DNA from: an uncultured Lentisphaeria bacterium
Lineage (GTDB): Bacteria > Verrucomicrobiota > Lentisphaeria > Victivallales > UBA1829
Reading direction: 5' to 3'
Assembly: GCA_905197955.1 (NCBI GenBank)
Contig: CAJKAR010000023.1
Location: 1-64,000 of the forward strand
DNA: 64,000 nt
Part shown: piece by piece, positions 42,921-51,641 of the stretch
Position numbering within the stretch: the first letter of the stretch is position 1
How the letters are laid out: each line of letters opens with the position of its first letter
Notes under the pieces: generated by a model
What the model was told of the DNA's origin: nothing
Seen by the model: only the letters and a program-made list of their open reading frames with translations
The model's database searches: none
Made by a program: the position numbers and the translations under genes

Positions 42921-43994
42921 ATGACAAATCTCAACACCTTCGACTGGACCCGCTGTTCCCATCAATGGGATGCCTGGTGGAACGGAGAATCCGATTCCCC
43001 GATGTTCAACATTCGAATCCTGCCCGAACCTGGAAGTGCCGTTCCTCCGAAAGGGTATCTTTCCATGTACGATTTCTCCATCCCACCGGAACAGATCCTG
43101 AAAGAGGAGGAAGCGTGGCTTTCCGCATTTTCCTATCCGGAAGGATCCTATCCCTCGTTCTGGCTGAATTTCGGTCCGGGCGTGCTGGCGGCAATGCTCG
43201 GGGGAGAAGGACACAACGGCATGGATACGGTCTGGTTCACACCCGGCCGATGGGAAGGCGTTCCGCTGGAACAGATGCATTTTCAACTCGACCGGAAATC
43301 GCCGTGGTTTCAGCGCATTGAATCCATCTGCCGGGAAGCGGATCGGCTCCTGAAAGGCAGAATCCATGTCGGAATCACGGATTTCGGCGGTGCGCTTGAT
43401 ATTCTCAGCACGTTTCTTCCGGGAGAAGCTCTGCTGTTCGCGCTCTACGATGCTCCGGAGGAGGTGAAACGTCTGACCATGGAAATTCACGACGCATGGT
43501 TCGAGGCGTTCGATTACTTTCATTCGCTCCTGCCGGCAAATCATGGCTGGAGTGCATGGGACGGCATCTTCTCCTCAAAACCGTACTACATGCTTCAATG
43601 CGATTTCTCCTATATGATCTCTCCGGAAATGTTTGCGGAATTCGTCATGCCGGAACTCTCCGCCTGCTGCAAACGCCTGGAGCGCAGTTTCTATCATCTC
43701 GACGGGAAAGGAGAACTGCCGCATCTGCCGCAGCTCCTCGCGGAAGAGAGACTCGGCGGAATTCAATGGGTGCCGGGTGCCGGAAATCTCCCGTTCACCG
43801 CATGGGAGGAGATCTACCGGACAATCGCAGATGGCGGTAAGAAAATCTGGCTTGCGCCCGGCGGCGATTTCGACGGGGCATCCAGAATCATGGATGCAAC
43901 CGGACACCCCGAACGCTTTATCCTCTGTGACGCCATTCCCCCTGAACGGGAAAAGGAGCTTCTCCGCTTCAAACAGCGCTATGGCGCAAAATAA
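42921..43994 (+). CDS. Divergent uroporphyrinogen decarboxylase-family protein
   Basis: 357 residues. The C-terminal barrel half is recognisable: SPEMFAEFVMPELSACCKRLERSFYHLDG, then GGIQWVPGAG and ILCDAIPP, aligned with the UroD-family order of active-site strands. The N-terminal half is unusually tryptophan-rich (HQWDAWWNGE). It lacks the Cys pair of its divergent neighbour, with HLDGKG in place of DCDGD, so metal binding may differ. I chose the ATG at 42921 after AGGAAA; the frame opens 14 residues earlier. Probably part of a small-molecule methyl or demethylation pathway with its neighbour, under the AraC-type regulator downstream. Confidence 0.7.
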   Translation: MTNLNTFDWTRCSHQWDAWWNGESDSPMFNIRILPEPGSAVPPKGYLSMYDFSIPPEQILKEEEAWLSAFSYPEGSYPSFWLNFGPGVLAAMLGGEGHNGMDTVWFTPGRWEGVPLEQMHFQLDRKSPWFQRIESICREADRLLKGRIHVGITDFGGALDILSTFLPGEALLFALYDAPEEVKRLTMEIHDAWFEAFDYFHSLLPANHGWSAWDGIFSSKPYYMLQCDFSYMISPEMFAEFVMPELSACCKRLERSFYHLDGKGELPHLPQLLAEERLGGIQWVPGAGNLPFTAWEEIYRTIADGGKKIWLAPGGDFDGASRIMDATGHPERFILCDAIPPEREKELLRFKQRYGAK

Positions 43995-44189
43995 CAGAAA
44001 AAAATGTGAAAACGGTTCTCTCCGGATCGCCCGGCGTATCCCTGTTCCGATAAAAGGGATGGTGTTTTCGGAGAAATCTTTTTCAGATTTTCTTCTTCGG
44101 ATTCCGGAAGAAGAAACCATCCGCGGCGGGACTCCCGGAAACAGAGGAGAAGCAGGCATCTTTTCCTCTACGGAGAACAGGAGAAAGAT

Positions 44190-44217
44190 TTGCATTTTCC
44201 GTTTTTCAGGCTATACT
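44190..44217 (+). promoter_or_regulatory. Promoter of the araC-type gene
   Basis: TTGCAT (44190-44195), 16-base spacer containing TTTTTCAGG, TATACT (44212-44217). It is 20 bases ahead of the ATG and lies in a 242-base gap that also holds two AT-rich hairpins near 44073-44113. Confidence 0.55.
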
Positions 44218-44236
44218 CCTTCCAGCGGGAGCAGAG

Positions 44237-45124
44237 ATGAAACAATCGAAAAGCAAAGAGCACAGATTTGATTTCGACGGAATGTCAGGAGTGTTCCGGA
44301 AAGGTGTTCAGTTCCACATGTCCGCCGAATCGTGGGAGTATGGACGCCATCACGCGCTGCCGCTCTGGACGGAATACATTGTCTACCCGGCAATTCTGCC
44401 CAGGGGCTATCGCTTCTCCCAGGAGAACGTCACCTTGACCTCCTTTGAACTGGTACTGGAGGGCTCCATGAATATTCTTCTGGACGATACCCGCCTGACT
44501 GTGAAACCGAACGAGCTCTGTCTGATTCCGGCAGGAAAAACCAAACATCTGGAGATTCGGGAAGACTGTCGAAAAGTCGTATTCGGCATCTGCGGTCAGC
44601 TTCATCTCTCGCTGCTTGCCATGACAGGGCTTTATTCCACGCCCATCCACCGTCTGACCCATCCGGAGCAGATTCTTCTGATTCTCCGCGAACTGCATCG
44701 GCTCCTGAAGGAGAGATCGGAAGCATCCGTTCCGAAGATCTCCGGACTCACGATGGAGCTTATCATGGAAATCGGCCGGGAGGCCGGACGGACTCCCGAA
44801 CCCCTGCTCGCAGATGCCTTCCGTGTTCTGGAATTCAATCTCTCCAAACCGTTCCAGCTCTCGGCGCTTGCGGAGGAGCTCCACGTTACGACGGATTACC
44901 TGAACCGTCTTTTCCGAAAAGAGCTCGGCATTCCCCCGAAGCACTATCTGATCGAACAGCGAATGCATCTTGCGTTCTCATTATTGAATTCCACCCGTCT
45001 CACCATACAGGAGATCTCTCTGAAATGCGGCTACAAAACGCAGTTTGCATTTTCCAGAGAATTCCGAAAAAAATTCGGGATGACCCCATCCGAATGCCGG
45101 AGAAAAGGCAAAGGCAAGAAATAG
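44237..45124 (+). CDS. AraC-family transcriptional regulator
   Basis: 295 residues. The C-terminal 95 hold the two helix-turn-helix units (LSALAEELHVTTDYLNRLFRKELGIPP and IQEISLKCGYKTQFAFSREFRKKFGMTPSECR), the full AraC signature. The N-terminal part (about 15-165) is a cupin-like ligand-binding domain with FELVLEGSMNILLDDTRLTVKPNELCLIPAG. A sugar or small-molecule inducer is likely. It stands between the UroD-family pair and the pseudopilin-glycosidase operon and may control either. GGGAGCAGAG precedes the ATG. Confidence 0.92.
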   Translation: MKQSKSKEHRFDFDGMSGVFRKGVQFHMSAESWEYGRHHALPLWTEYIVYPAILPRGYRFSQENVTLTSFELVLEGSMNILLDDTRLTVKPNELCLIPAGKTKHLEIREDCRKVVFGICGQLHLSLLAMTGLYSTPIHRLTHPEQILLILRELHRLLKERSEASVPKISGLTMELIMEIGREAGRTPEPLLADAFRVLEFNLSKPFQLSALAEELHVTTDYLNRLFRKELGIPPKHYLIEQRMHLAFSLLNSTRLTIQEISLKCGYKTQFAFSREFRKKFGMTPSECRRKGKGKK

Positions 45125-45169
45125 ATATAAAATTCCAATTTCAGGATATAGAATCGCATTGTTTCCCTC

Positions 45170-45198
45170 TTGTCGTTCTTCTGTTTTCAGAGTATAAT
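45170..45198 (+). promoter_or_regulatory. Promoter of the pseudopilin-glycosidase operon
   Basis: TTGTCG (45170-45175), 17-base spacer, perfect TATAAT (45193-45198). The flanks CCCTCTTG and AGAGTATAAT also occur at the GntR-gene promoter at 55900-55928. Confidence 0.65.
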
Positions 45199-45238
45199 CT
45201 ATAACAATAAAACGATGGGAAATCAAAGAAAGCGAACA

Positions 45239-45970
45239 ATGAAAAAGAACAGATCATTCACCCTGATTGAGCTCCTCGTAACGATAGCCATCATTGCGAT
45301 ACTGGCGGGCGTTCTGCTTCCCGCCTTGAACTCGGCACGGGGAAAATCATTTGATGTCGCCTGTAAAAACAACCTGAAAACCATGGGGACCGCAAGTGTT
45401 GCTTACGCCGCGGACAACGATGACTGGATGGTTCCCTGTCAGACAAAACGCTACACAGAAACATACAATTCCAAGGATCTGTGGGTCTCCCTGCTGATTC
45501 CGTACGGGGCGCCCTTTTCCAGAGAACGGACCGCTCCAACCGTTCACCACTGTCCGGCGGAAAACCGAACCAAAGTCGGTTCGGATTATGGAATCAACAC
45601 CTGGGTGGATGGATCCTATGACCCGACCCATTCCCAGCCATATAAACACATGCTCCGCCGCTTCTCCCAGTTCAAAAATGCCAGCCGTCTTCCCTTTATC
45701 GGGGAAAACGGCGGTCTCTGGCTGAACCGCTATCAGAAGATCATGCAGTTTGCCTTCGTTCACGGGGGTACAGACAATCGAATTCTGGATACCAATCAAA
45801 CAGAGGAGTGGAGCATTGAACGAGCCCTGGCTCTGAAAGGGCGCGCCAATATTCTTTTTATCGACACGCACGTCGAAGGACGTTACTTTCTGACCATCTT
45901 CCTCAACAACAGCGACGAACAATTTCTTCATGACAGAAACAGTGTTCCCTCCGGAACGCTCTATTTTTAA
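45239..45970 (+). CDS. Type II secretion/type IV pilin-like prepilin (pseudopilin) protein
   Basis: 243 residues. A short basic leader MKKNRS is followed by FTLIELLVTIAIIAILAGVLLPAL, the prepilin peptidase site with Glu at +5 and the hydrophobic alpha-1 helix. The globular part has the NNLKTMGTASVAYAADNDDWMVP region, and a C-terminal ILFIDTHVEGR-type element similar to the H-x9-DG ending of Lentisphaerota and Planctomycetota pseudopilin-like proteins. The ATG at 45239 gives the expected leader; an ATG at 45215 would add eight residues. The operon continues with a secreted glycosidase 32 bases later and a secreted carbohydrate-binding protein. No secretion ATPase or platform gene is in the window. 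Confidence 0.88.
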   Translation: MKKNRSFTLIELLVTIAIIAILAGVLLPALNSARGKSFDVACKNNLKTMGTASVAYAADNDDWMVPCQTKRYTETYNSKDLWVSLLIPYGAPFSRERTAPTVHHCPAENRTKVGSDYGINTWVDGSYDPTHSQPYKHMLRRFSQFKNASRLPFIGENGGLWLNRYQKIMQFAFVHGGTDNRILDTNQTEEWSIERALALKGRANILFIDTHVEGRYFLTIFLNNSDEQFLHDRNSVPSGTLYF

Positions 45971-46002
45971 GTATTTTTCACCCGTCAACCAAGGATTTCA
46001 GA

Positions 46003-48993
46003 ATGAAGAATCTTGTCCATCTGCTCCTGTTGTTCCCAGTTTTCGCCACCGGAGTTCTCCATGCGGAAAACCTGTTTTTCAACGGATCGTTCGAACTGGG
46101 AACCTGCGGCTACTCTTTCGACCGCTTCTATCGCCCGAAACAGAACCCGAAACTGGAAAAATATCTGCCCGTCCTCGACGACTCGACAAAAACCGACGGA
46201 CGCCTTTCCCTGCGGATCGACAATCCCCATCGCGAAGAATACCGCCTTCAGTGCAAGGATTTTCTTCTTCCGGCGAATGCGGAAATCCACGTCTCATTTC
46301 AGGCAAAGGGCAGCGGCGGCATCACCCTGCAGACCGACTTCCGCGCTCCCGGCAAACCGATCAATGTTCAGGGAAAATACTTCCGCCTGACACCGGAATG
46401 GAGCAAGCACTCTTTCACCTTCCGCACCGGAGCCGAACAGGGAGGCGGTTATGTGGTCCGTTTTCTGCGTGCACCGAACGAAACCGGAAGCATCTGGCTT
46501 GACGACATCCGGGTGTTCGTTTCCGGAGAAAGCGATCTCTTCCGCGGAATCGAAGCCGGCGTGGAACCGGGAGCTCCTCTCTTCGATCAGGGGGAAACGG
46601 TCCAGGCGAAACTTCACATCCGCAACGCTTCCGGGAAACCGTATACCGCCAGGATCCCAGTCGTGCTGTTCGATGACTACTTCAAAACGGCAAAACCGGT
46701 CTTCCACGCGGATCTCAAACTTGCACCGGGCGAAAGCGCCGTCTTCCCGTTCCACTTCCGGGCGGAACGAATCGGAGCCTTCTCCCTGATTCCGGATTCC
46801 GCCGAAGTGCGGAAATATCACGGAAGCATCGCCGTGCTGGGGAAATACACGCCGCGCAAACTGGATTTCACAAAAGACGCCTGCGTCGGATTCAACGGAG
46901 GAACCGCCAGCCGGTTAATCGGCAAAACGGATGAACTGTGCTATCCGGCAACCAACGGCAATCCGGATGAACGGCTCGGTATGATGGCACGGCTCGGCAT
47001 CCGTCTGCTGCGCTCTCACGATACGGGCTATTCCATCGGCAGCTGGTATCTGTTCGAACCGAAACGCGGGGTCTACAATACCGATAAATTCGATTTCGAT
47101 CTTTCCCTCTACCGGAAACATGGGATCGAAATGCTGGCGGTCCCCCTGAACTCCGACTTCATCAAACGGCGGTACGGCTTCGAGACCTATCGTTTCCGCG
47201 ACTGGCTGCTTCCTCTCTGCGAAAGCATGAAATTCGGCAGGCATACGCAGCTCTATCCGCCGAAGGAGGAGTTCCAGCGCTTCATCCGCGAATTTGCAAA
47301 ACGGTCGGCTGGACGAATCCGCCTCTTCGAGATTTTCAACGAACCTCAGTTCTGTATGGAAATCAGCCGCTACATGGAATATCTGAAAATCGCCCATGAA
47401 GAGATCAAACGCGAGATTCCCGACGCCTGCATCATCGCATTCTGTTCCACCAGCGACAAAGGGGACAACATCGACAAATTCACCATTCAGGGCCTTCAGA
47501 ACGGCGGTGCCGCCTTCTGTGACGCCATCAGTTTCCATCCCTACGCGACACCGCAGCTCGGTTCCCCCTATCCGGCGGATGAACAGCTCCGGGAATTCAG
47601 GAAAAAGCTCGCCCCCTTCACCTCCGCAGGCGCATGGAACACGGAACTCTACTATCTCCAGCAGGCGGACTACCGGGATCACTACACATCCTCTTTGTTT
47701 GAGGCCCATCATGCGGCGGCACGGTTCCTGATTGATCTCGGAGAAGGGATCGCGCAGAGCTGTCCGGTGCACATTGATTCCGTCTGGAAAAAAACGATCC
47801 ACGAGCGCTTCCGCGCGTTCACCTCTCTGAACGGAATCGACGGAACCTTCTCCGCGATCGGAGTTGCCTACAATCCTCTGGCACGGTTTTTCGAGGGAGC
47901 AAAACCGATCGGGAAGTTCCGCTATCCGAACGGCATCATCTGCTACGTTTTCCGACGCGACGGCAAGGAAATCGCCGCCGTCTGGAACTACGCTTCCCGA
48001 CGCGATCTTTCCGCCGATTTCTCCCCCTTCGAAGTCATGGATCTCTTCGGCAATCCGATTCCCTCCGGAGTTCTGCCCCTTACACCTGCGCCCTACTATC
48101 TCCGGCCGAAACACAATGCTTCCGGATTCGGAGACCTGCTGAAAAATCTTGCGGTCCGCATGGAGCAGATCGTCCAGGCGCAGCCGGCTGCCAGACTGAT
48201 CCCCCAGAAAGACGGCTCCTCCGTTCTCCGCATCACACTCTACAACACCGGCAATCGGAATGCGGAGTGCCGGGCCGGACTTTCCGGACGTCTCTTCTGT
48301 CCGCAAGGAATTCATGCATTCACGATTCCGGCCGGACAATCCGTCACCCTGAATCTTCCCTGCCAGGTCCGCACTCCCGGAGGAGAGGCCTTCCTCGGAC
48401 TCTTTGCCAATGGAAAAACCTTCCGGATTCCGCTCAGCATTACGGAAAATCCACTTCTGAATATCGGGGAGACCGCAAAGTTCCAAAGCAAGGATGGAAA
48501 ACTCTCCGGAACCTTCCGCTTTGAACGGAAAGGAAAGGAGCTGGAACTGACCGTGCAGGTCAAGGATTCCACCGACTCCGGCACGGAGATGAACGGACGA
48601 GCCCCCTGGGATCAGGACTGCGTGGAGTTCTTTTTTGATCGCAGATCCGACACATCCGCTCTGGAACACCCGGAAAAATATACGCAGGATGTCTTCCGTC
48701 TCTTTCTCCTGCCCCGACTGAAAAAAGCCAATGTCCATTTCATGAATCATCCGGTCAGGACCACGGTATCCGACCTCCCCTGCCAGGTGCGCCATACTGC
48801 GGATGGCTATCTTGTCAAACTGACCATTCCGAAACGTCTGCTTCCTGCGGACCAGCGGGAATTCGGTTTTGAAATCAAAGTGGACGATGCGGAAACCCTC
48901 TCCGGAAAACCCGTCCGGGAAGCCTCCTGGGCGAACGGAGACCGACCGTTCCGCAACCGTCTTGCCTTTGGAATCATTCAATCAGCCAAATAG
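46003..48993 (+). CDS. Secreted multidomain clan GH-A glycoside hydrolase with carbohydrate-binding modules
   Basis: 996 residues. A signal peptide covers about 1-21 (LLLLFPVFATGVLHA). A beta-sandwich carbohydrate-binding-like domain (about 22-170, NGSFELG...WLDDIRV) and a further beta domain (about 175-290) precede a TIM barrel (about 300-640). The barrel carries FEIFNEPQF (acid/base Glu near 447) and AWNTELYYL (candidate nucleophile Glu near 548), a GH39/GH5-like pattern. A C-terminal CBM9-like domain (about 830-996) has PWDQDCVEFFFDRRSD. AAGGA precedes the ATG. It sits between a pseudopilin and a secreted carbohydrate-binding protein. Likely an outer-surface polysaccharide-degrading enzyme; family number and substrate uncertain. 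Confidence 0.8.
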   Translation: MKNLVHLLLLFPVFATGVLHAENLFFNGSFELGTCGYSFDRFYRPKQNPKLEKYLPVLDDSTKTDGRLSLRIDNPHREEYRLQCKDFLLPANAEIHVSFQAKGSGGITLQTDFRAPGKPINVQGKYFRLTPEWSKHSFTFRTGAEQGGGYVVRFLRAPNETGSIWLDDIRVFVSGESDLFRGIEAGVEPGAPLFDQGETVQAKLHIRNASGKPYTARIPVVLFDDYFKTAKPVFHADLKLAPGESAVFPFHFRAERIGAFSLIPDSAEVRKYHGSIAVLGKYTPRKLDFTKDACVGFNGGTASRLIGKTDELCYPATNGNPDERLGMMARLGIRLLRSHDTGYSIGSWYLFEPKRGVYNTDKFDFDLSLYRKHGIEMLAVPLNSDFIKRRYGFETYRFRDWLLPLCESMKFGRHTQLYPPKEEFQRFIREFAKRSAGRIRLFEIFNEPQFCMEISRYMEYLKIAHEEIKREIPDACIIAFCSTSDKGDNIDKFTIQGLQNGGAAFCDAISFHPYATPQLGSPYPADEQLREFRKKLAPFTSAGAWNTELYYLQQADYRDHYTSSLFEAHHAAARFLIDLGEGIAQSCPVHIDSVWKKTIHERFRAFTSLNGIDGTFSAIGVAYNPLARFFEGAKPIGKFRYPNGIICYVFRRDGKEIAAVWNYASRRDLSADFSPFEVMDLFGNPIPSGVLPLTPAPYYLRPKHNASGFGDLLKNLAVRMEQIVQAQPAARLIPQKDGSSVLRITLYNTGNRNAECRAGLSGRLFCPQGIHAFTIPAGQSVTLNLPCQVRTPGGEAFLGLFANGKTFRIPLSITENPLLNIGETAKFQSKDGKLSGTFRFERKGKELELTVQVKDSTDSGTEMNGRAPWDQDCVEFFFDRRSDTSALEHPEKYTQDVFRLFLLPRLKKANVHFMNHPVRTTVSDLPCQVRHTADGYLVKLTIPKRLLPADQREFGFEIKVDDAETLSGKPVREASWANGDRPFRNRLAFGIIQSAK

Positions 48994-49008
48994 AAAGGAG
49001 TTTCGAAC

Positions 49009-49932
49009 ATGAAATCATGCATTCTCACTGCCGCCCTCCTTCTGAGCGGCGTTCTTCTGAACGCGGAGCCCCCCGCCGCATCGGAAATCACTCCCCGCGG
49101 AGGATGGAAAAAAACAGCCGATAACACCTTTGCCATCCAATGCAAACCCGATATGCAGGGCACGGCATCCCTGGAACTCAAAGCAGCCGTGAAGCCCGAT
49201 ACCTTCTACGTTCTGGAATGGGAAGCGCGAGGCGCACTCTCCGACAACAGCGGCCAGGCGCAATCCCTTCTCAAACTCGATCGAACCGTCTTTCCCGGTT
49301 TTGAAGTCAACAAAGAGTGGAATCTCTACCGGAACTATTTCTATTCCGGAAAAAAGAATTCCGTTCTTTTTTCGATCTATCTGCGGCGCTCCCACGAACA
49401 GTCTCTGGAGATCCGCAATCTCAAACTTCTGGAACTTTCCAGCAGCGATTACAAAAAAGGATATCTCTTCGACTTCGAAAAGGATCAGACCCTTCCGGGA
49501 TTCTGGACCCGTTCCTGGGGACAGAAAAAATTTGCCGCCGCAATCGTCAAGTCCAATTTCATCAATGGGGACAAAAGCATGAAGCTTGTCTCCGATGGAA
49601 CGACACAGGCATCCATCTCCTCCGGCGTCTTCCCCGTAATCGCCGGAGCAAAATACAAAATCAGCTTCTGGGCAAAGGGATCAGCTAACGGCAGTCTTCT
49701 GTTTGTCTTCAATTCGAACAACCAGCGCCTCTCCGGAAATCACCCCCCGATCAATCTGCTCCGCAAACACTGCGCAATCGAAACAGAGTGGAAAGAATAC
49801 TCCTTCGAGGTCACCTATCCCACCGATCTCAAAAAGTATCCGACCGCCGCTATCCCCATGGCCAATTTTGTTCTTTTCAGCAAAATTCCAGAAGTCCTGA
49901 TCGACAATATCAAAGTGGAAGCAATTCCCTAA
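49009..49932 (+). CDS. Secreted protein with two carbohydrate-binding-like beta domains
   Basis: 307 residues with a signal peptide (about 1-20, LTAALLLSGVLLNAE). Two beta-sandwich halves follow: about 28-145 (FYVLEWEARG...EIRNLKLLE) and about 152-305 (YLFDFEKDQTLPGFW...FWAKGSANGS...VLIDNIKVEAIP). The second has the CBM4/9-like 'YKISFWAKG ... IDNIKV' layout. No catalytic domain. AAGGAG precedes the ATG, 15 bases after the glycosidase gene. It probably binds the same glycan as that enzyme. It ends the operon, with a long hairpin after the stop. Confidence 0.75.
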   Translation: MKSCILTAALLLSGVLLNAEPPAASEITPRGGWKKTADNTFAIQCKPDMQGTASLELKAAVKPDTFYVLEWEARGALSDNSGQAQSLLKLDRTVFPGFEVNKEWNLYRNYFYSGKKNSVLFSIYLRRSHEQSLEIRNLKLLELSSSDYKKGYLFDFEKDQTLPGFWTRSWGQKKFAAAIVKSNFINGDKSMKLVSDGTTQASISSGVFPVIAGAKYKISFWAKGSANGSLLFVFNSNNQRLSGNHPPINLLRKHCAIETEWKEYSFEVTYPTDLKKYPTAAIPMANFVLFSKIPEVLIDNIKVEAIP

Positions 49933-49942
49933 CCGGCAATAC

Positions 49943-49980
49943 TCCTCCTCTCCCGGCAAAATCCCGACCGGGAAGGAGGA
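49943..49980. terminator. Hairpin between convergent operons (possible bidirectional terminator)
   Basis: 13-bp stem with one bulge (49943-49956/49968-49980) and an 11-base loop, between the carbohydrate-binding protein gene and ligA. The T-tract is poor on both sides. Confidence 0.5.
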
Positions 49981-50001
49981 TTCCTGAAAACGGAATGCCG
50001 G

Positions 50002-51624
50002 TCAGAGCAGAGAAAAGAGATCCTGTTCCGGCTCGGCTTCCTCGCGGATCGACAACAGTTCATCAATCGAATCCGCCTGACGCTCCAGTTCTTTTTTCAG
50101 CATTCCCGCACGCTCCGGTCCAATGCCGCCGATCTCCGAAAGCGATTCCACCGTCGCAGAGCGCAGCTCCCCGAACGAAATCTTTTCCAGAAGCAGTTTC
50201 GCTATGTTCGGTCCGATTCCTTTAATATTCAGCGCCGTCAGCAGTTTCCAATCCGGCGTTTTGCGCGCGGCCTGAATCTGACGATAGAGTTTTTTCGCCG
50301 CAGTGTCGCCGATTCCGTCGAGCTGCCGCCAGTCCAGAACGCCCAGTTCAAACATCCGGCTCAAATGCCGGATCCCCAGATTCCGAACCATCCGCCGCAC
50401 ATTCGATTCGCCGATCCCGTCGATGCCGAGAATCCGCACCGCCGCAAGAAGACGCTGTACAATGGTCTCTTCGCAATCCGGATTCACACAGCGCAGTTCC
50501 GGCAGTTCCACAACAAGATCATGCCCGCAGGAGGGACATTTCGAAATGACACAGCTACGACGCTCCGGTCCGGGCGTCACCGCGGCGATGTAGGGAATCA
50601 CATCCCCCGCGCGCTCCACCTCCACATAATCGCCGATTTGAATATCCCGGTCCAGAATATTCTGCAAATTGTGCAGGGACGCATTGCGGATGGTTGTTCC
50701 CCCGATCTCGACCGGTTCAAATTCGGCAACCGGAGTCAGACAATTTTTCCCGAAGCTCCAGACCACATTCACCAGTTTTGAAACATGTCTCCGATTCGTG
50801 AACTTGAATGCCATCTGTCCGCGCGGATGGTGCGCCGTGCTGCCAAGGGAATCCGAATACGCCTCATCCGCCAGCTTCACCACGATTCCATCCATCGGAT
50901 AGGGCAGAGCGGAAAGCGTTCTGCAAAGCGCCTCCCAGCGAGACCGGAGCTCGGAATATTTCACGTTTTCCGAAAACAGATTGTAATCGACAAACGTCAG
51001 CTTTGCCCCCTGCTCCAGCATGGGACCGATCTCCTTCAAGCCCATCATCCCGGCGACCGCGTTCCGGGGATTGCGGTACGGTTTGCCGTTCCGGTTGAGA
51101 ATGGAGGCATATACGGTTTTGAAATCATCCTCCCGGATCACGATCTCGCCCCGGACCGCGTGTGATACAGCGGAAAGCGGTCCACGGAATCCGACGGTTT
51201 CCACTTCAATGAGCGGAGTTTTATTGCTGATATCCTCACCGTCATATCCATCGCCGCGGGTCGCGAGAACACTTCCGTTCCAGATTGCGGAGATGCCGTC
51301 ATATTTCGGCTGAACCAGAAAGAGCTCCTCCTCCGACCGGTGATATTTTTCCGCCCAGCTCATCAATTCATCCAGCGAATAAGCCTTGTCGAGCGAGAGC
51401 ATCGGACGCGCATGGTGCACCTTTGCACCGGTCCCGCTGACCTTCGGAGCATGGACCTCCGAAAGCAGTGGATGAGAGGGATTCCGTTTCCGCAGAGCCT
51501 CCATCAGCAGATCGTACTCCGGATCGGAGAGATCGCCGGACGCCTCCTCTTCCCAGTATCGACGGTTGCACTCCCGGATTTTTGCAATCAGCATCTCTTC
51601 GCTCAAACTCTCAACATCCAGCAT
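50002..51624 (-). CDS. ligA: NAD-dependent DNA ligase lacking the BRCT domain
   Basis: 540 residues against about 670 for LigA. The parts present are: domain Ia (RRYWEEEASGDLSDPEYDLLM), the adenylation domain with VQPKYDG (Lys107 as AMP-accepting residue) and TRGDGYDGEDIS, the OB domain (EIGGTTIRNASLHN), a four-Cys zinc finger (CPSCGHD...RCVNPDC), and helix-hairpin-helix repeats (about 400-505). The chain ends DLFSLL with no BRCT. The ATG at 51624 follows AGGA; a TTG 21 bases upstream is less likely. Either the sole ligase in reduced form or a second, specialised ligase (some LigB proteins also lack BRCT, but they lack the zinc finger too). Confidence 0.88.
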   Translation of the reverse strand: MLDVESLSEEMLIAKIRECNRRYWEEEASGDLSDPEYDLLMEALRKRNPSHPLLSEVHAPKVSGTGAKVHHARPMLSLDKAYSLDELMSWAEKYHRSEEELFLVQPKYDGISAIWNGSVLATRGDGYDGEDISNKTPLIEVETVGFRGPLSAVSHAVRGEIVIREDDFKTVYASILNRNGKPYRNPRNAVAGMMGLKEIGPMLEQGAKLTFVDYNLFSENVKYSELRSRWEALCRTLSALPYPMDGIVVKLADEAYSDSLGSTAHHPRGQMAFKFTNRRHVSKLVNVVWSFGKNCLTPVAEFEPVEIGGTTIRNASLHNLQNILDRDIQIGDYVEVERAGDVIPYIAAVTPGPERRSCVISKCPSCGHDLVVELPELRCVNPDCEETIVQRLLAAVRILGIDGIGESNVRRMVRNLGIRHLSRMFELGVLDWRQLDGIGDTAAKKLYRQIQAARKTPDWKLLTALNIKGIGPNIAKLLLEKISFGELRSATVESLSEIGGIGPERAGMLKKELERQADSIDELLSIREEAEPEQDLFSLL

Positions 51625-51641
51625 GACGGACGGTCCTTTCT

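Noticed and set aside
43995..44236. Riboswitch or small gene before the araC-type gene
   Set aside because: Only two short AT-rich hairpins and a promoter are visible; no known aptamer core or credible start codon with ribosome site.
46915..48981. 688-codon minus-strand frame over the secreted glycosidase
   Set aside because: Antisense shadow; no recognisable domain, while the + strand frame has a signal peptide, NEP motif and carbohydrate-binding domains.
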